Position numbers and translations under genes: made by a program. From positions 186,001 to 250,000 of the forward strand of contig JAIESR010000006.1 in NCBI GenBank assembly GCA_019745775.1: 64,000 nucleotides of DNA, read 5' to 3'. Origin of the DNA: Xanthobacteraceae bacterium. GTDB taxonomy: Bacteria > Pseudomonadota > Alphaproteobacteria > Rhizobiales > Xanthobacteraceae. Under the pieces are notes generated by a model. It saw only the letters and a program-made list of their open reading frames with translations, searched no databases and was not told the origin of the DNA. Of this stretch, positions 43,096 to 51,585 are shown one piece after another. Positions within the stretch are counted from its first letter, which is position 1, and the number at the start of each line of letters is the position of its first letter.

Positions 43096-43983
43096 ATGGC
43101 CGATGCCACAGCAAATGGACTGTCAGCGCGGCTCGATCAAGCCGGACGCGAGCGCGGCATCGTCGTCGCGCCCGGCGTGTATGACGCGCTGAGCGCCAGC
43201 ATCGCGGCGTCGGCCGGTTTCGACACGCTTTATCTCTCGGGCGCGGCCATCGCCTATTGCCGGCTGGGGCGGCCCGATATCGGGCTGGTCTCCTCGACAG
43301 AGGTTGCCGAGACGATCGCGCTGGTGCGGGACCGCGTCGACTGCGCGTTGATCGTCGATGCCGACACCGGCTACGGCAACGCGCTCAATGTCCAGCGCAC
43401 GGTGCGGCTGTTCGAGCGGGCAGGGGCCTCGGCGATCCAGCTCGAGGACCAGGTATTTCCCAAACGTTGCGGTCATCTCGCCGGCAAGGCGGTGATCCCC
43501 GCGGTCGAGATGGTGGGCAAGATCAGGGCCGCGGTCGATGCGCGCCAGTCGCGGGAGACGCTGATCGTCGGCCGCACTGACGCCGCGGCGGTCGAAGACC
43601 TCGACCGCGCCATCGAGCGCGGCCGGCTCTATGCCGAGGCCGGCGCCGACATTCTCTTCATCGAGGCGCCGCGCACGCGCGACGACCTCGCGAAGGTCGC
43701 CAAGGAACTCGGCGGCGCCGCGCCGCTGCTTGCCAACATGGTCGAGGGCGGCAACACGCCGCTGCTCACCAAGGACGAACTCGCTGGCATCGGGTTCCGG
43801 CTTGTGATCTTTCCAGGGGGTGTCGTGCGGGCCCTCGCTCGCGCCGCGCGCGACTACTACGTGAATTTGAAGGCGCACGGCACGAATGTTGCTTTTCAAG
43901 ACCGGATGTTCGACTTCCAGGAGCTGAACGATCTGCTTGGAACCGCGGAGATTCTGAAGAATGGCCGTCGTTACGAAGAATAG
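43096..43983 (+). CDS. Isocitrate lyase/PEP mutase family C-C lyase
   Basis: The 295-residue protein has the family core: D-A-D-T-G-Y-G-N (88-95, metal and substrate binding), Q-L-E-D-Q-V-F-P (about 115-122) and K-R-C-G-H (123-127), whose Cys125 is the catalytic Cys of lyases and is missing in phosphonate mutases. A lyase reaction on a 2-methylated malate or isocitrate is therefore likely; 2-methylisocitrate lyase, oxaloacetate decarboxylase and 2,3-dimethylmalate lyase are the alternatives. The divergent aconitase-family pair favours dimethylmalate or a similar acid. A TctC gene starts within its last 23 bases, so it is translationally linked to a carboxylate-binding protein. Confidence 0.88.
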   Translation: MADATANGLSARLDQAGRERGIVVAPGVYDALSASIAASAGFDTLYLSGAAIAYCRLGRPDIGLVSSTEVAETIALVRDRVDCALIVDADTGYGNALNVQRTVRLFERAGASAIQLEDQVFPKRCGHLAGKAVIPAVEMVGKIRAAVDARQSRETLIVGRTDAAAVEDLDRAIERGRLYAEAGADILFIEAPRTRDDLAKVAKELGGAAPLLANMVEGGNTPLLTKDELAGIGFRLVIFPGGVVRALARAARDYYVNLKAHGTNVAFQDRMFDFQELNDLLGTAEILKNGRRYEE

Positions 43984-44953
43984 CGTGTCGATCGCTTTGG
44001 CCTGTGGGGCGCTGCTGCTCGTTGCAAGCGCGCCCGTGCATGCGCAGACTGACGAGTATCCCTCACGCCCCATTACGGTGATCGTGCCATTCGCGCCGGG
44101 CGGCAGCTCGGATGTGGTCATGCGGCTCGTCTCGAAACGGGTTTCGGAAAGTCTCAAGCAGACGATCGTGATCGATAATCGCCCCGGCGGCGCCGGCAAT
44201 GTCGCGGCGTTGGCAATCAAGAACGCGCCGAAGGACGGCTATACGTTGATGATGGGGCACACCGGTACCCACGCCATCAACGCGACGCTTTATCCCGATC
44301 TGAAATTCGATCCCGTAAAGGACTTTACCCCGATCACACCGCTGATCTCCTTCAATAACATCCTGATCGTGAACGCCGTGAGCCCGGCGAAGTCGGCAAA
44401 GGAGCTGGTGGCGCTTGCGAAGACCAAGCCCGACGGGCTGACCTATGCGTCGCAAGGCGTCGGCACCGGCGGTCATCTGCTCGGCGTTATCCTCGCCAAG
44501 CAGACCGGCATCAAACTGGTCCACGTGCCCTATCGCGGCGTCGCCCCGGCGGTGACCGATATGGTCGCAGATCGGGTCGATCTGATGTTCTCCTCCTACG
44601 TGACCGCGGGGCCGCATATCGAAAGCGGGAAGCTGCGCATGCTTGCCATCGCCGGTGGGAAACGCCACCCAAGGCTTCAAGACCTCCCGACCATGGGCGA
44701 GGCGGGCTTTCCCGGCGTCGAGATGGAACAATGGTTCGGTCTGTTTGGTCCGGCAGGCCTGCCCGAAGGCGTCGTGCGGAAGCTCAACGCAGCGTTCGTC
44801 GAGGCGCTCAAGAGCGACGAAGTGCAGAACACGCTGCTGCCGCAGGGCGCGATCATCATTCCCGGCACGCCGCAGGATCTCGGCGCAATGGTCGCGCGCG
44901 ACATCGTCCGGCTCGGGCAGGTCGTGAAGGATTCCGGCGCCAAGCCGGAATGA
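43961..44953 (+). CDS. TctC/Bug family periplasmic binding protein
   Basis: The 330-residue protein starts inside the preceding lyase gene (23-base overlap in another frame). It has a signal peptide ending near V-H-A-Q (about residue 29), then E-Y-P-S-R-P-I-T-V-I-V-P-F-A-P-G-G-S-S-D, D-N-R-P-G-G-A-G-N and, near residue 185, V-P-Y-R-G. This is the short subtype. The overlap shows it is co-expressed with the PEP-mutase-family lyase, so it may bind a dicarboxylate such as the substrate of that enzyme. A repeat element follows 45 bases after the stop. Confidence 0.88.
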   Translation: MAVVTKNSVSIALACGALLLVASAPVHAQTDEYPSRPITVIVPFAPGGSSDVVMRLVSKRVSESLKQTIVIDNRPGGAGNVAALAIKNAPKDGYTLMMGHTGTHAINATLYPDLKFDPVKDFTPITPLISFNNILIVNAVSPAKSAKELVALAKTKPDGLTYASQGVGTGGHLLGVILAKQTGIKLVHVPYRGVAPAVTDMVADRVDLMFSSYVTAGPHIESGKLRMLAIAGGKRHPRLQDLPTMGEAGFPGVEMEQWFGLFGPAGLPEGVVRKLNAAFVEALKSDEVQNTLLPQGAIIIPGTPQDLGAMVARDIVRLGQVVKDSGAKPE

Positions 44954-44998
44954 TCCTCAGCAGGCGGTCGATGCAGCAAGCAGGGCGCTCGTTAGTAT

Positions 44999-45153
44999 GC
45001 CCTCTCCCCCTGAGGGAGAGGGCTGCCCGGTCGTTCAGCACAATGAATAGGGTGAGGGGGTCTCTTCGCAAGAATCGTCGTGGCGAGCGATACCCCTCAC
45101 CCAATCGACATTGTTGAAAGACCTTCTTGCCCTCTCCCTCAAGGGGAGAGGGC
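44999..45153. repeat. Palindromic intergenic repeat, copy 1
   Basis: The 155-base element has a hairpin at each end with identical stems, GCCCTCTCCC/GGGAGAGGGC at 44999-45023 and 45129-45153. An inner inverted pair, GGGTGAGGGG (45050-45059) and CCCCTCACCC (45093-45102), lies between them. Copy 2 at 56693-56850 has the same three-part plan and the same stem sequences. It lies between the convergent TctC gene and the second flavin monooxygenase. No ORF is encoded. Confidence 0.88.
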
Positions 45154-45177
45154 ACAACAAGGCACGCCGTACTCGCG

Positions 45178-46413
45178 TCATGAGATAGCCGCGGATTTCG
45201 CGAGGCCTTCCAGCATTGAGGAGCGGCGCAGGAACGTGCGCAACTTCTCGCGGTCATTCGCGGTCGCCTGCAAGTCCCTCAGCAGCTCGAGCCGCCGTGC
45301 CGGATCGCGCTCGCGCATGCGCGCGCGGTTGCGGTCGGCCTGTGCCAGGATATCTTCGCGCGCGATCGGCCGCCGCTTCCGGTCGTAGACGTCGAGACGG
45401 TTCTCGCTCGTGCCGTGATGCAGCACGTCGATCAGCGCGGCGGCGAGCTCGAATGCGTCGTGGATGCCGCCGTTGAGGCCCATGCCACCGGCCGGCGTGT
45501 TGAGATGTGCGGCATCGCCGGCGAGCAGCATGCGTCCCTTGCGATAGGTCGGCACCATGCGCATGTGCACGCGGTACGGCCGCTGCTCCGCGATGTCGTA
45601 GGTCACGTCACGCGGCACGATCACCTGCAGGCTGGCGTCGAGCGCCTCCGGCGTCATCTGGTCGTCGATCGGAATGTTTTCGTCCGGATAGATCGATACC
45701 CGCCAGCGGTCCGGCACCCGGAGCAGGCTGAAATTGCCGTTCTCCTTCCAGCAGTAGGAGACGTTGGAGATCCCTTCGAGGTGCTTCTCGAACGGAAACA
45801 GCGTGGTGACCAGCAGCGTCGTCTCCGGATAGGTCATGCCCTCGAACGGCAGCCCCATCGCACGGCGCACGGTGCTGCGCGCGCCGTCGGCCCCGACGAC
45901 ATAGCGCGCGCGAAGCATCTCGCGCCGGCCGCCGCTCTCGATCTCCACGCGGACGTGATCGCCTCCATCCTCCGCCCCCTCGACCTTGCTTGCGAACCGC
46001 ACCTGCGCATGCGGCGATTGCTGGAGCTTCTCCAGCAACGCCTCCGCGAGCTTCCATTGCTCGCATTGCAGCCGATAGGGATGGCGCGTTTCGCCCTCGA
46101 GGGCCGAGAGATCGAACACGGCGCGGTCGCCGGACGGATGCAGGCGGATCTGCCAGTGCGGACAGGGGATGCCGCGCTTGAGCATCACGCCGGTGATCCC
46201 GAGCGGCTCCAGCATATCCAGGGTCGGCGGGTGGAACGTCGAAGCCCGCAAGTCCTGCGCGATTGCGGCCTCCGCCTCGACAACCATCACGGGTATCCGC
46301 TGCTCGGCGAGCAGGAGCGCCGTGCAGAGCCCGACCGGCCCGCCGCCGGCGACGATCACCTCGGCGTCGCCGGTACGCTTGATCGATGATGGATGTGGAG
46401 CGCTGCTTGTCAT
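45178..46413 (-). CDS. FAD-dependent aromatic hydroxylase-type monooxygenase (second copy)
   Basis: The 411-residue enzyme is a paralogue of the one at 38889. It shares F-H-P-P-T-L-D-M-L (about 57-65) and the G-D-A-A-H-L-N-T-P-A-G-G-M-G block (about 300-313), with G-G-G-P-V-G-L at the N-terminus (23-29), and a G-A-D-G-A-R-S-T-V-R block near residue 175. It starts divergent from the racemase-family gene at 46473 across 59 bases. The substrate is unknown; the paired paralogues in one window suggest related aromatic acids. Confidence 0.87.
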   Translation of the reverse strand: MTSSAPHPSSIKRTGDAEVIVAGGGPVGLCTALLLAEQRIPVMVVEAEAAIAQDLRASTFHPPTLDMLEPLGITGVMLKRGIPCPHWQIRLHPSGDRAVFDLSALEGETRHPYRLQCEQWKLAEALLEKLQQSPHAQVRFASKVEGAEDGGDHVRVEIESGGRREMLRARYVVGADGARSTVRRAMGLPFEGMTYPETTLLVTTLFPFEKHLEGISNVSYCWKENGNFSLLRVPDRWRVSIYPDENIPIDDQMTPEALDASLQVIVPRDVTYDIAEQRPYRVHMRMVPTYRKGRMLLAGDAAHLNTPAGGMGLNGGIHDAFELAAALIDVLHHGTSENRLDVYDRKRRPIAREDILAQADRNRARMRERDPARRLELLRDLQATANDREKLRTFLRRSSMLEGLAKSAAIS

Positions 46414-46472
46414 ATCGTATCATTGCCATCACGTCGCTGCCTTAGCAACGACGGCAGCGCATGGGACATTTG

Positions 46473-47246
46473 ATGACCGTCGAATACGCACCTCACGGAC
46501 TGATCGGCGTGCTCACGCCGCAGGCGAACACGACCGTCGAGCCGGAATTCTGGGTGATGCTGCCGCCGGGCGTCGCGATGATCAATGCGCGCATGATGAG
46601 CGACAGGGACACGCTGGAAGGCCGGCTGCTCGACTATTTCGAGCAGCTCGATACGGCGGTGCGTCAATTCCACAATGCGCCGATCGGTGCGATCGCACTC
46701 GGCACCACCGGCGCCTCCTATGTCGCGGGCATCCCGCGCGAGCGGGACGCGGTGGCGGCGCTCACCAGGAAGACGGGCGTGCCGTTCGTCACCGCCGGCC
46801 TCGCGGTCGTGCTCGCGCTCAACACGCTGAAAGCGAAGCGCATCGGCATCGTCTCGCCCTATCCCGCGCCGCTGACCAAGGCCTGCATCCCCTATTGGGA
46901 GGAACACGGCTTCAAGGTCGACGGCGTCGTTCAGATCGCCAATCACCCGGATGAGTTTCATCCGATCTATTCGATCGCGGCCGCCAGTGCGCAGCAGGGC
47001 CTCGACGAACTCGAGGACAAGAAGCTCGACGCCATCGTGATGCTCGGCACCGGCATGCCGACGCTCGAGCCGATCCTCGAACGGCCGGAAGTCGGTGGCG
47101 CGCCGGTCATGTCCTGTATGCTCTGTCTCGGCTGGGCCTCGATCGACGCGGTGCGCGGGCGCAAGGCCGATGCCGATGCGCTGCGCGCTTTCATCCGCGC
47201 CGACGGCTGGGGCGGGCGGCTGCGGGCGCGGGCCGTCAGCACGTAG
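46473..47246 (+). CDS. Asp/Glu racemase superfamily protein without the catalytic cysteines
   Basis: I prefer the ATG at 46473 (GGGA six bases upstream) over 46461. The 257-residue protein has the maleate isomerase/arylmalonate decarboxylase fold: G-L-I-G-V-L-T-P-Q-A-N-T (9-20), A-L-G-T-T-G-A-S-Y (75-83) and V-M-L-G-T-G-M-P-T (189-197). In maleate isomerases these two loops carry the catalytic cysteines; here they are Thr/Gly. The only cysteines are at 138, 215 and 218, outside the loops. The chemistry is therefore not the standard one: it could be a decarboxylase or isomerase of another type, or inactive. It is followed by an SDR gene 10 bases later. Confidence 0.78.
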   Translation: MTVEYAPHGLIGVLTPQANTTVEPEFWVMLPPGVAMINARMMSDRDTLEGRLLDYFEQLDTAVRQFHNAPIGAIALGTTGASYVAGIPRERDAVAALTRKTGVPFVTAGLAVVLALNTLKAKRIGIVSPYPAPLTKACIPYWEEHGFKVDGVVQIANHPDEFHPIYSIAAASAQQGLDELEDKKLDAIVMLGTGMPTLEPILERPEVGGAPVMSCMLCLGWASIDAVRGRKADADALRAFIRADGWGGRLRARAVST

Positions 47247-47256
47247 GGGAACAAGA

Positions 47257-48018
47257 ATGTCCGGCTTGCGGATCGGGGACGCCGTCGTGGTGACGGGTGC
47301 GGCGCAGGGCATCGGCCGCGCCATCGCCGTCGAGCTGGCGCGGCGTGGCGCGAAGCTGGCGCTGTGGGACGTGCTGGAGGACGGGCTCAAGGAGACCGCC
47401 GACCGGTGCATGGAAATGCGTGTCGACGTGGTCACGCGCCAAGTCGACGTCTCCGACACGGCGCAGATCGCGCAGGCCGCCGACGAAGCGATCGTGCGCT
47501 TCAATGGCGTGTTCGGCCTGGTCAACAATGCCGGAATCTTTCCGCGTGCGTCGATCCTCGAGGTGACGCCGGAAACCTGGCGGTCGGTGCTCGCGGTCAA
47601 CCTGCTGGGGACCGTGTTCTGCTCGCAGGCGCTGGCGCGCGATATGGTCGAGCGGGGTCGCGGGATCGTGGTCAATATCGCTTCCGGCCGGGCCCTGCAG
47701 GGCACGCCGCGCGGCGCCCATTATGCCGCGTCCAAGGCCGGCATCGTGTCGTTCACGAAATCATTCGCGCTCGAATTCGCGCAGCAGGGCTTGCGCGCCA
47801 ATTGCGTCATTCCCGGCGTCACCGAGACCGCTCAGCCGCTCGCCGACGCCACGCTCGAAGAGTTGCACGAACGTGGCAAGCGGATTCCGCTCGGCCGCAT
47901 CGGCCAGCCGGACGACATCGCGCGCGTCGTGGCGTTCCTGTTCAGCGAAGACGCCGCCTACATCACCGGGCAGTCGATTCCGGTGAACGGCGGTGCGATC
48001 ATGATCCCGGGAGGCTGA
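47257..48018 (+). CDS. SDR family oxidoreductase
   Basis: The ATG at 47257 has GGGGA six bases upstream; the longer frame overlaps the preceding gene. The 253-residue enzyme is a classical SDR: T-G-A-A-Q-G-I-G (13-20), N-N-A-G (90-93), Ser143, and the Y-A-A-S-K motif with Tyr156 and Lys160. It should oxidise or reduce a hydroxy or keto group with NAD(P). It lies between the cysteine-lacking racemase-family protein and a TctC gene four bases downstream, so the three form one transcription unit. Unlike the SDR at 27720, its active site is complete. Confidence 0.9.
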   Translation: MSGLRIGDAVVVTGAAQGIGRAIAVELARRGAKLALWDVLEDGLKETADRCMEMRVDVVTRQVDVSDTAQIAQAADEAIVRFNGVFGLVNNAGIFPRASILEVTPETWRSVLAVNLLGTVFCSQALARDMVERGRGIVVNIASGRALQGTPRGAHYAASKAGIVSFTKSFALEFAQQGLRANCVIPGVTETAQPLADATLEELHERGKRIPLGRIGQPDDIARVVAFLFSEDAAYITGQSIPVNGGAIMIPGG

Positions 48019-48022
48019 CGGC

Positions 48023-49048
48023 ATGACCAGGCTATCGATACTGATCGCGGCGCTGGTGCTTCCCATTGGCGAGGCATCCGCGCAGGCCGATTTCTATGCC
48101 GGCAAGCAGATCTCGCTGCTGATCGGTACCACCGCCGGCGGCGGCTACGACGCCTACGGCCGGCTCGTTGCCCGCCATATCGGCCGTCACATCCCGGGCC
48201 ATCCCGCGGTGGTCGCGAAGAACATGCCCGGCGCCGGCGGGCTCGCTTCCGCCAACTATCTCTATAACCGCGCCCCGAAGGACGGCACCGAGATATTGAT
48301 CGTACAGAATGGCCTGCCGTTCGAACGGCTGTTCCACAGCCTGTCGCCGGAAGGCAAGAACGCGCTGTTCGACGCCACCAAATTCGGCTGGGTCGGCAGC
48401 GCGACGCAAACCGTGTTCGTCACGGTAACGTGGCACGCGTCCGGAATCCGGACGCTGCGGGATGCGTCGGCGAAAGAGACCATCCTCGGCGCCAGCACGA
48501 CCAGCTCGGACAGCTACGTGCTGGCCATGCTCAGCAACCATCTGCTCGGCACCCGGTTCAAGGTGGTCCACGGCTATGCCGGTGCGACGGAAGTGAGCCT
48601 CGCGGTCGAGAACGGCGAAGTGCAGGGCGAGGCCGGCAAGGACTGGACCACGCTCACGTCGACCAAGCCGCAATGGATCAGAGACAAGCTGATCAACATC
48701 CTGGTGCAGATGGGAACGCGGGCGCATCCCGACCTCAAGGGCGTGCCGATGGCGATCGAGCTTGCGAAGTCGCCGCAGGACCGCGAGATCATGGAAGTCG
48801 TGTTCGCCAAATTCGGCATGGCGCGACCGTTTTTCACGGCGCCGGGCGTACCGCCGGAGCGGCTCGCCTTGCTGCGGCGGGCGTTCGACGCGACCATGAG
48901 CGATCCGACCGTGATCGCGGAAGCGACCAAGCTCGGCATGGAGATAAGCCCGGTGCGCGGCGATGCGGTCGAGGCGCTGGTGGCGAAGATGATGGCGACG
49001 CCGGAGAATCTGGCGGCGCGCGCACGGGACGTCCTTAAGCCACGATGA
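48023..49048 (+). CDS. TctC/Bug family periplasmic binding protein
   Basis: The 341-residue protein has a signal peptide ending near A-S-A-Q (about residue 21), then D-F-Y-A-G-K-Q-I, T-T-A-G-G-G-Y-D-A-Y, N-M-P-G-A-G-G and G-Y-A-G-A. It is the long F-Y-x-G-K subtype. It begins four bases after the SDR stop and ends 15 bases before a second racemase-superfamily gene, placing the binding protein inside one transcription unit with the cysteine-lacking enzymes. Its ligand is probably the acid they process. Confidence 0.87.
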   Translation: MTRLSILIAALVLPIGEASAQADFYAGKQISLLIGTTAGGGYDAYGRLVARHIGRHIPGHPAVVAKNMPGAGGLASANYLYNRAPKDGTEILIVQNGLPFERLFHSLSPEGKNALFDATKFGWVGSATQTVFVTVTWHASGIRTLRDASAKETILGASTTSSDSYVLAMLSNHLLGTRFKVVHGYAGATEVSLAVENGEVQGEAGKDWTTLTSTKPQWIRDKLINILVQMGTRAHPDLKGVPMAIELAKSPQDREIMEVVFAKFGMARPFFTAPGVPPERLALLRRAFDATMSDPTVIAEATKLGMEISPVRGDAVEALVAKMMATPENLAARARDVLKPR

Positions 49049-49063
49049 GGGGAATCGACCGAT

Positions 49064-49831
49064 ATGAGCAAAGCCGAGGGCAAGAAGGGCAAGAAAGGCG
49101 CGCACTATTCGATGTGGCGCGGCGTCGCCGGACTGGTGAAACCGACGCGCCGGCCGGGCTCGCTTGAAACGCTGATCCGGCTGTTGCCCGAGGGCATCGG
49201 CGTGGTGCCGCTACTGCTCGACGTGCGGGCCGGCAGCCATGCCGAGTTCGCGTCGGCGATTCCGCACTACGAGAAGCACGTCGCCGAGCTCGCCGAGCAG
49301 GGGATGGACATGATCCATCCCGGCGGCACGCCGCCGTTCATGCTGCAGGGCTACAAGGGCGAGGCGAAGCTGATCCGGTCCTGGGAGAAAAAATACCGGA
49401 CGCCGATCTTCACCTCCGGGCAGAACCACGTGCATGCCATGCGCGCGCTCGGCATCAAGAAGTTCATCGGCGCGAGCTATTCGGCGCTCCAGAACAAGAT
49501 CGTCATCGACTACATGACCGAGGCCGGCTTCAAGGTCGTGTCGATGGAGCCGATCGACGTGCCGTTCAACGAAGCGCAGCACATTTCGCCGGAACGGCTC
49601 TACGCGCACGTCAAGAGGCTGTTCCGCGCGAACAAGGGCGCCGACGGCATCTATATCCAGGGCGGCGCCTGGCACACCGAGAGCATCGTCGAATTGCTCG
49701 AGCAGGACCTGCAGGTGCCGGTGGTGCACGCCAATGTCGCGCCGGCCTGGGAAATCCTGAAGCGGCTGTCGGTGCGCGAGCCGCGCGACGGCTTCGGCCG
49801 GCTGCTGCGGGAACTGCCGGAAATGACCTAG
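49064..49831 (+). CDS. Maleate isomerase/arylmalonate decarboxylase-like protein with no cysteine
   Basis: The 255-residue protein has the arylmalonate-decarboxylase-type fold: a Lys-rich N-terminus (about 1-14), the first loop H-P-G-G-T-P-P-F-M-L (about 85-94) and the second loop Y-I-Q-G-G-A-W-H-T (about 202-210). The family's catalytic Cys lies in the second loop and is replaced by Gly/Ala here, and the whole sequence contains no cysteine at all. The residue that would act as acid-base is therefore different, or the protein has another function. It is 15 bases from a TctC gene and followed, after a repeat element, by a Tat-type amidohydrolase. Confidence 0.75.
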   Translation: MSKAEGKKGKKGAHYSMWRGVAGLVKPTRRPGSLETLIRLLPEGIGVVPLLLDVRAGSHAEFASAIPHYEKHVAELAEQGMDMIHPGGTPPFMLQGYKGEAKLIRSWEKKYRTPIFTSGQNHVHAMRALGIKKFIGASYSALQNKIVIDYMTEAGFKVVSMEPIDVPFNEAQHISPERLYAHVKRLFRANKGADGIYIQGGAWHTESIVELLEQDLQVPVVHANVAPAWEILKRLSVREPRDGFGRLLRELPEMT

Positions 49832-49858
49832 GGAGATGTTCCGGTTGAACTGAACCGC

Positions 49859-49981
49859 GTGTCCCGGACGCGGTGCAGCACGAAGTGGTGCACCGCAGAG
49901 CCGGGACCGTTCCAAAGGCGGTGGTCGGTACGGTCCCGGTTCAGCAGCGCATCATTTCATGCTGCGCTGCGCCCGGGACAC
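49859..49981. repeat. Inverted-repeat element flanked by a 20-base duplication
   Basis: GTGTCCCGGACGCGGTGCAG and onward (49859-49880) is an imperfect inverted copy of 49960-49981. The element is flanked by two near-identical stretches: 49818-49838 (GGAAATGACCTAGGGAGATG) and 50007-50028 (GGAAAATGACCTAGGAGGATG). The second provides the AGGAGG ribosome binding site of the amidohydrolase at 50031. The flanks may be a target-site duplication or a local duplication. Confidence 0.72.
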
Positions 49982-50030
49982 AAGAGCACGAACGATTCAA
50001 CCCGAGCGGAAAATGACCTAGGAGGATGCC

Positions 50031-51470
50031 ATGCGGAGGAAGCCCACGCGACGCACGGTTCTCAAGTCAGGCGTCGGCCTGGCGACCGCCGCCGCCGTAG
50101 CGCCGTTGGCGCCCGGCGCCGCGCAGGCGCAGGGTGGATTCGATCCCGAGCTCGCCGGGCTGCGCACCCACAATCGAGCCGTGCTCAAGGGCGGCATCGT
50201 TCTCTCGCTCGATCCCAAAGTCGGCGACTTCGCGCCCGGCGACGTGGCGATCGAGAACGGAAGGATCGTCGAGGTACGGCCCAATATCGACGTCCCTGCC
50301 GGCGCGGCCGCGATTGTCGATGCGACCAACCGGATCATCATCCCAGGCTTCGTCGATACCCACAGTCACTCTTATCAGGGCCTGTTGCGAAGCTCGCTCG
50401 CCAACGGCCTGGTCGATCCCGACTACAACCGCGACGTCCAGAACAAGCTGACGCCGGCCTATACGCCGGACGACGTCTACATTGGCGTGCTGATCACGGC
50501 GCTCGGCTTCATCGAGATGGGCACGACGGCGATCGTCGATCTCTCGCAGATCAGCCACACGCCCGAGCACAGCGACGCCTGCATCCGCGCCTTGCAGCAT
50601 TCCGGCATTCGCGCGGTCTACGGCTATTCGCGCGGCGCGGGTGCGCAGGCGCAGTGGCCGCAGGACATCGGCCGTTTGCAGAAGGAATACTTCAGCTCGA
50701 AAGACCAGCTGCTGACGCTGGCGCTCGGTGCGAGCCTTGACGCGAAGGTGCTCGCCGCCGCGCGCGAGGTCCAGGTCCCGGCGGTCATGCACTATCGGGT
50801 CAATGCCGCGCCGGGCCTGGCGCTGGGCAAGGCCGGCGTCTTGCGCGAGGGCGACCTCTTCATCCACTGCACGCATCTCAACGACGACGCATGGCGGATG
50901 ATCAAGGACACCGGCGGCCGCATCTCGATGTCGCCGCCGCTCGAGATGGCGATGGCGCATGGCATGCCGTCGGTGCAGGACGCGCTCGACCGCGGCATCC
51001 GCCCGTCGCTGAGCTCCGACCACGGCACCACGGTCGCGCAGGATTGCTTCTCGATGATGCGCACCACCTTCAACCTTCAGCGGCTGCGCATCCTCCAGCG
51101 CCGGCGCGACGGCGAGAAAGCGACGCCGCCGCTGCTCACCTGCCGGGACGTGCTGGAGTTTGCGACGCTGCAAGGCGCGCGCTGCGCCAATCTCGACCAC
51201 AAGATCGGCACGCTCACGCCCGGCAAGGAGGCCGACATCGTGATGCTGCGGGCCGACAGGCTCGACGTCTGGCCGATCAACAACGCCCCGAGCGCGGTTG
51301 CGAACATGATGAACCCGAGCCATGTGGAAAACGTCCTGATTGCCGGGAAGCCGAAAAAATGGCGCGGCCACATGCTGGGCCTCGATTTCAATCAAGTGAT
51401 GCAGATCGCGCGGGCACGCCGCGACGATTTGATGAAACGGACGAATCACCAGATCGATCTGCTTGCCTGA
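50031..51470 (+). CDS. Tat-exported amidohydrolase
   Basis: The 479-residue protein starts at 50031 with a perfect AGGAGG five bases upstream. Residues 1-34 are a twin-arginine signal (R-R-T-V-L-K) ending near A-Q-A-Q, so the enzyme works in the periplasm. The mature part is an amidohydrolase barrel with H-S-H (111-113), a later H-Y in V-M-H-Y-R-V, I-H-C-T-H and D-H-G-T near residue 328 for metal binding. It resembles the atrazine chlorohydrolase/guanine deaminase group. A periplasmic amidohydrolase beside binding proteins could cut an external amide before uptake. The substrate is unknown. Confidence 0.82.
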   Translation: MRRKPTRRTVLKSGVGLATAAAVAPLAPGAAQAQGGFDPELAGLRTHNRAVLKGGIVLSLDPKVGDFAPGDVAIENGRIVEVRPNIDVPAGAAAIVDATNRIIIPGFVDTHSHSYQGLLRSSLANGLVDPDYNRDVQNKLTPAYTPDDVYIGVLITALGFIEMGTTAIVDLSQISHTPEHSDACIRALQHSGIRAVYGYSRGAGAQAQWPQDIGRLQKEYFSSKDQLLTLALGASLDAKVLAAAREVQVPAVMHYRVNAAPGLALGKAGVLREGDLFIHCTHLNDDAWRMIKDTGGRISMSPPLEMAMAHGMPSVQDALDRGIRPSLSSDHGTTVAQDCFSMMRTTFNLQRLRILQRRRDGEKATPPLLTCRDVLEFATLQGARCANLDHKIGTLTPGKEADIVMLRADRLDVWPINNAPSAVANMMNPSHVENVLIAGKPKKWRGHMLGLDFNQVMQIARARRDDLMKRTNHQIDLLA

Positions 51471-51585
51471 TCCGGCACGAAAAATGCAGTTATCTGGTCG
51501 CCGCAGGTGCGGCGATTTGGCTTCGCCGTTCCCGCGGGCCGCCGTTAGTCTGGCGGCGCCGTTGGTCTGGAATGAGATTGGAACT

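Noticed and set aside
44999-45153. Small RNA gene at the palindromic repeat
   Set aside because: A second copy with the same plan lies in an unrelated context inside an operon, so a dispersed repeat explains it better.
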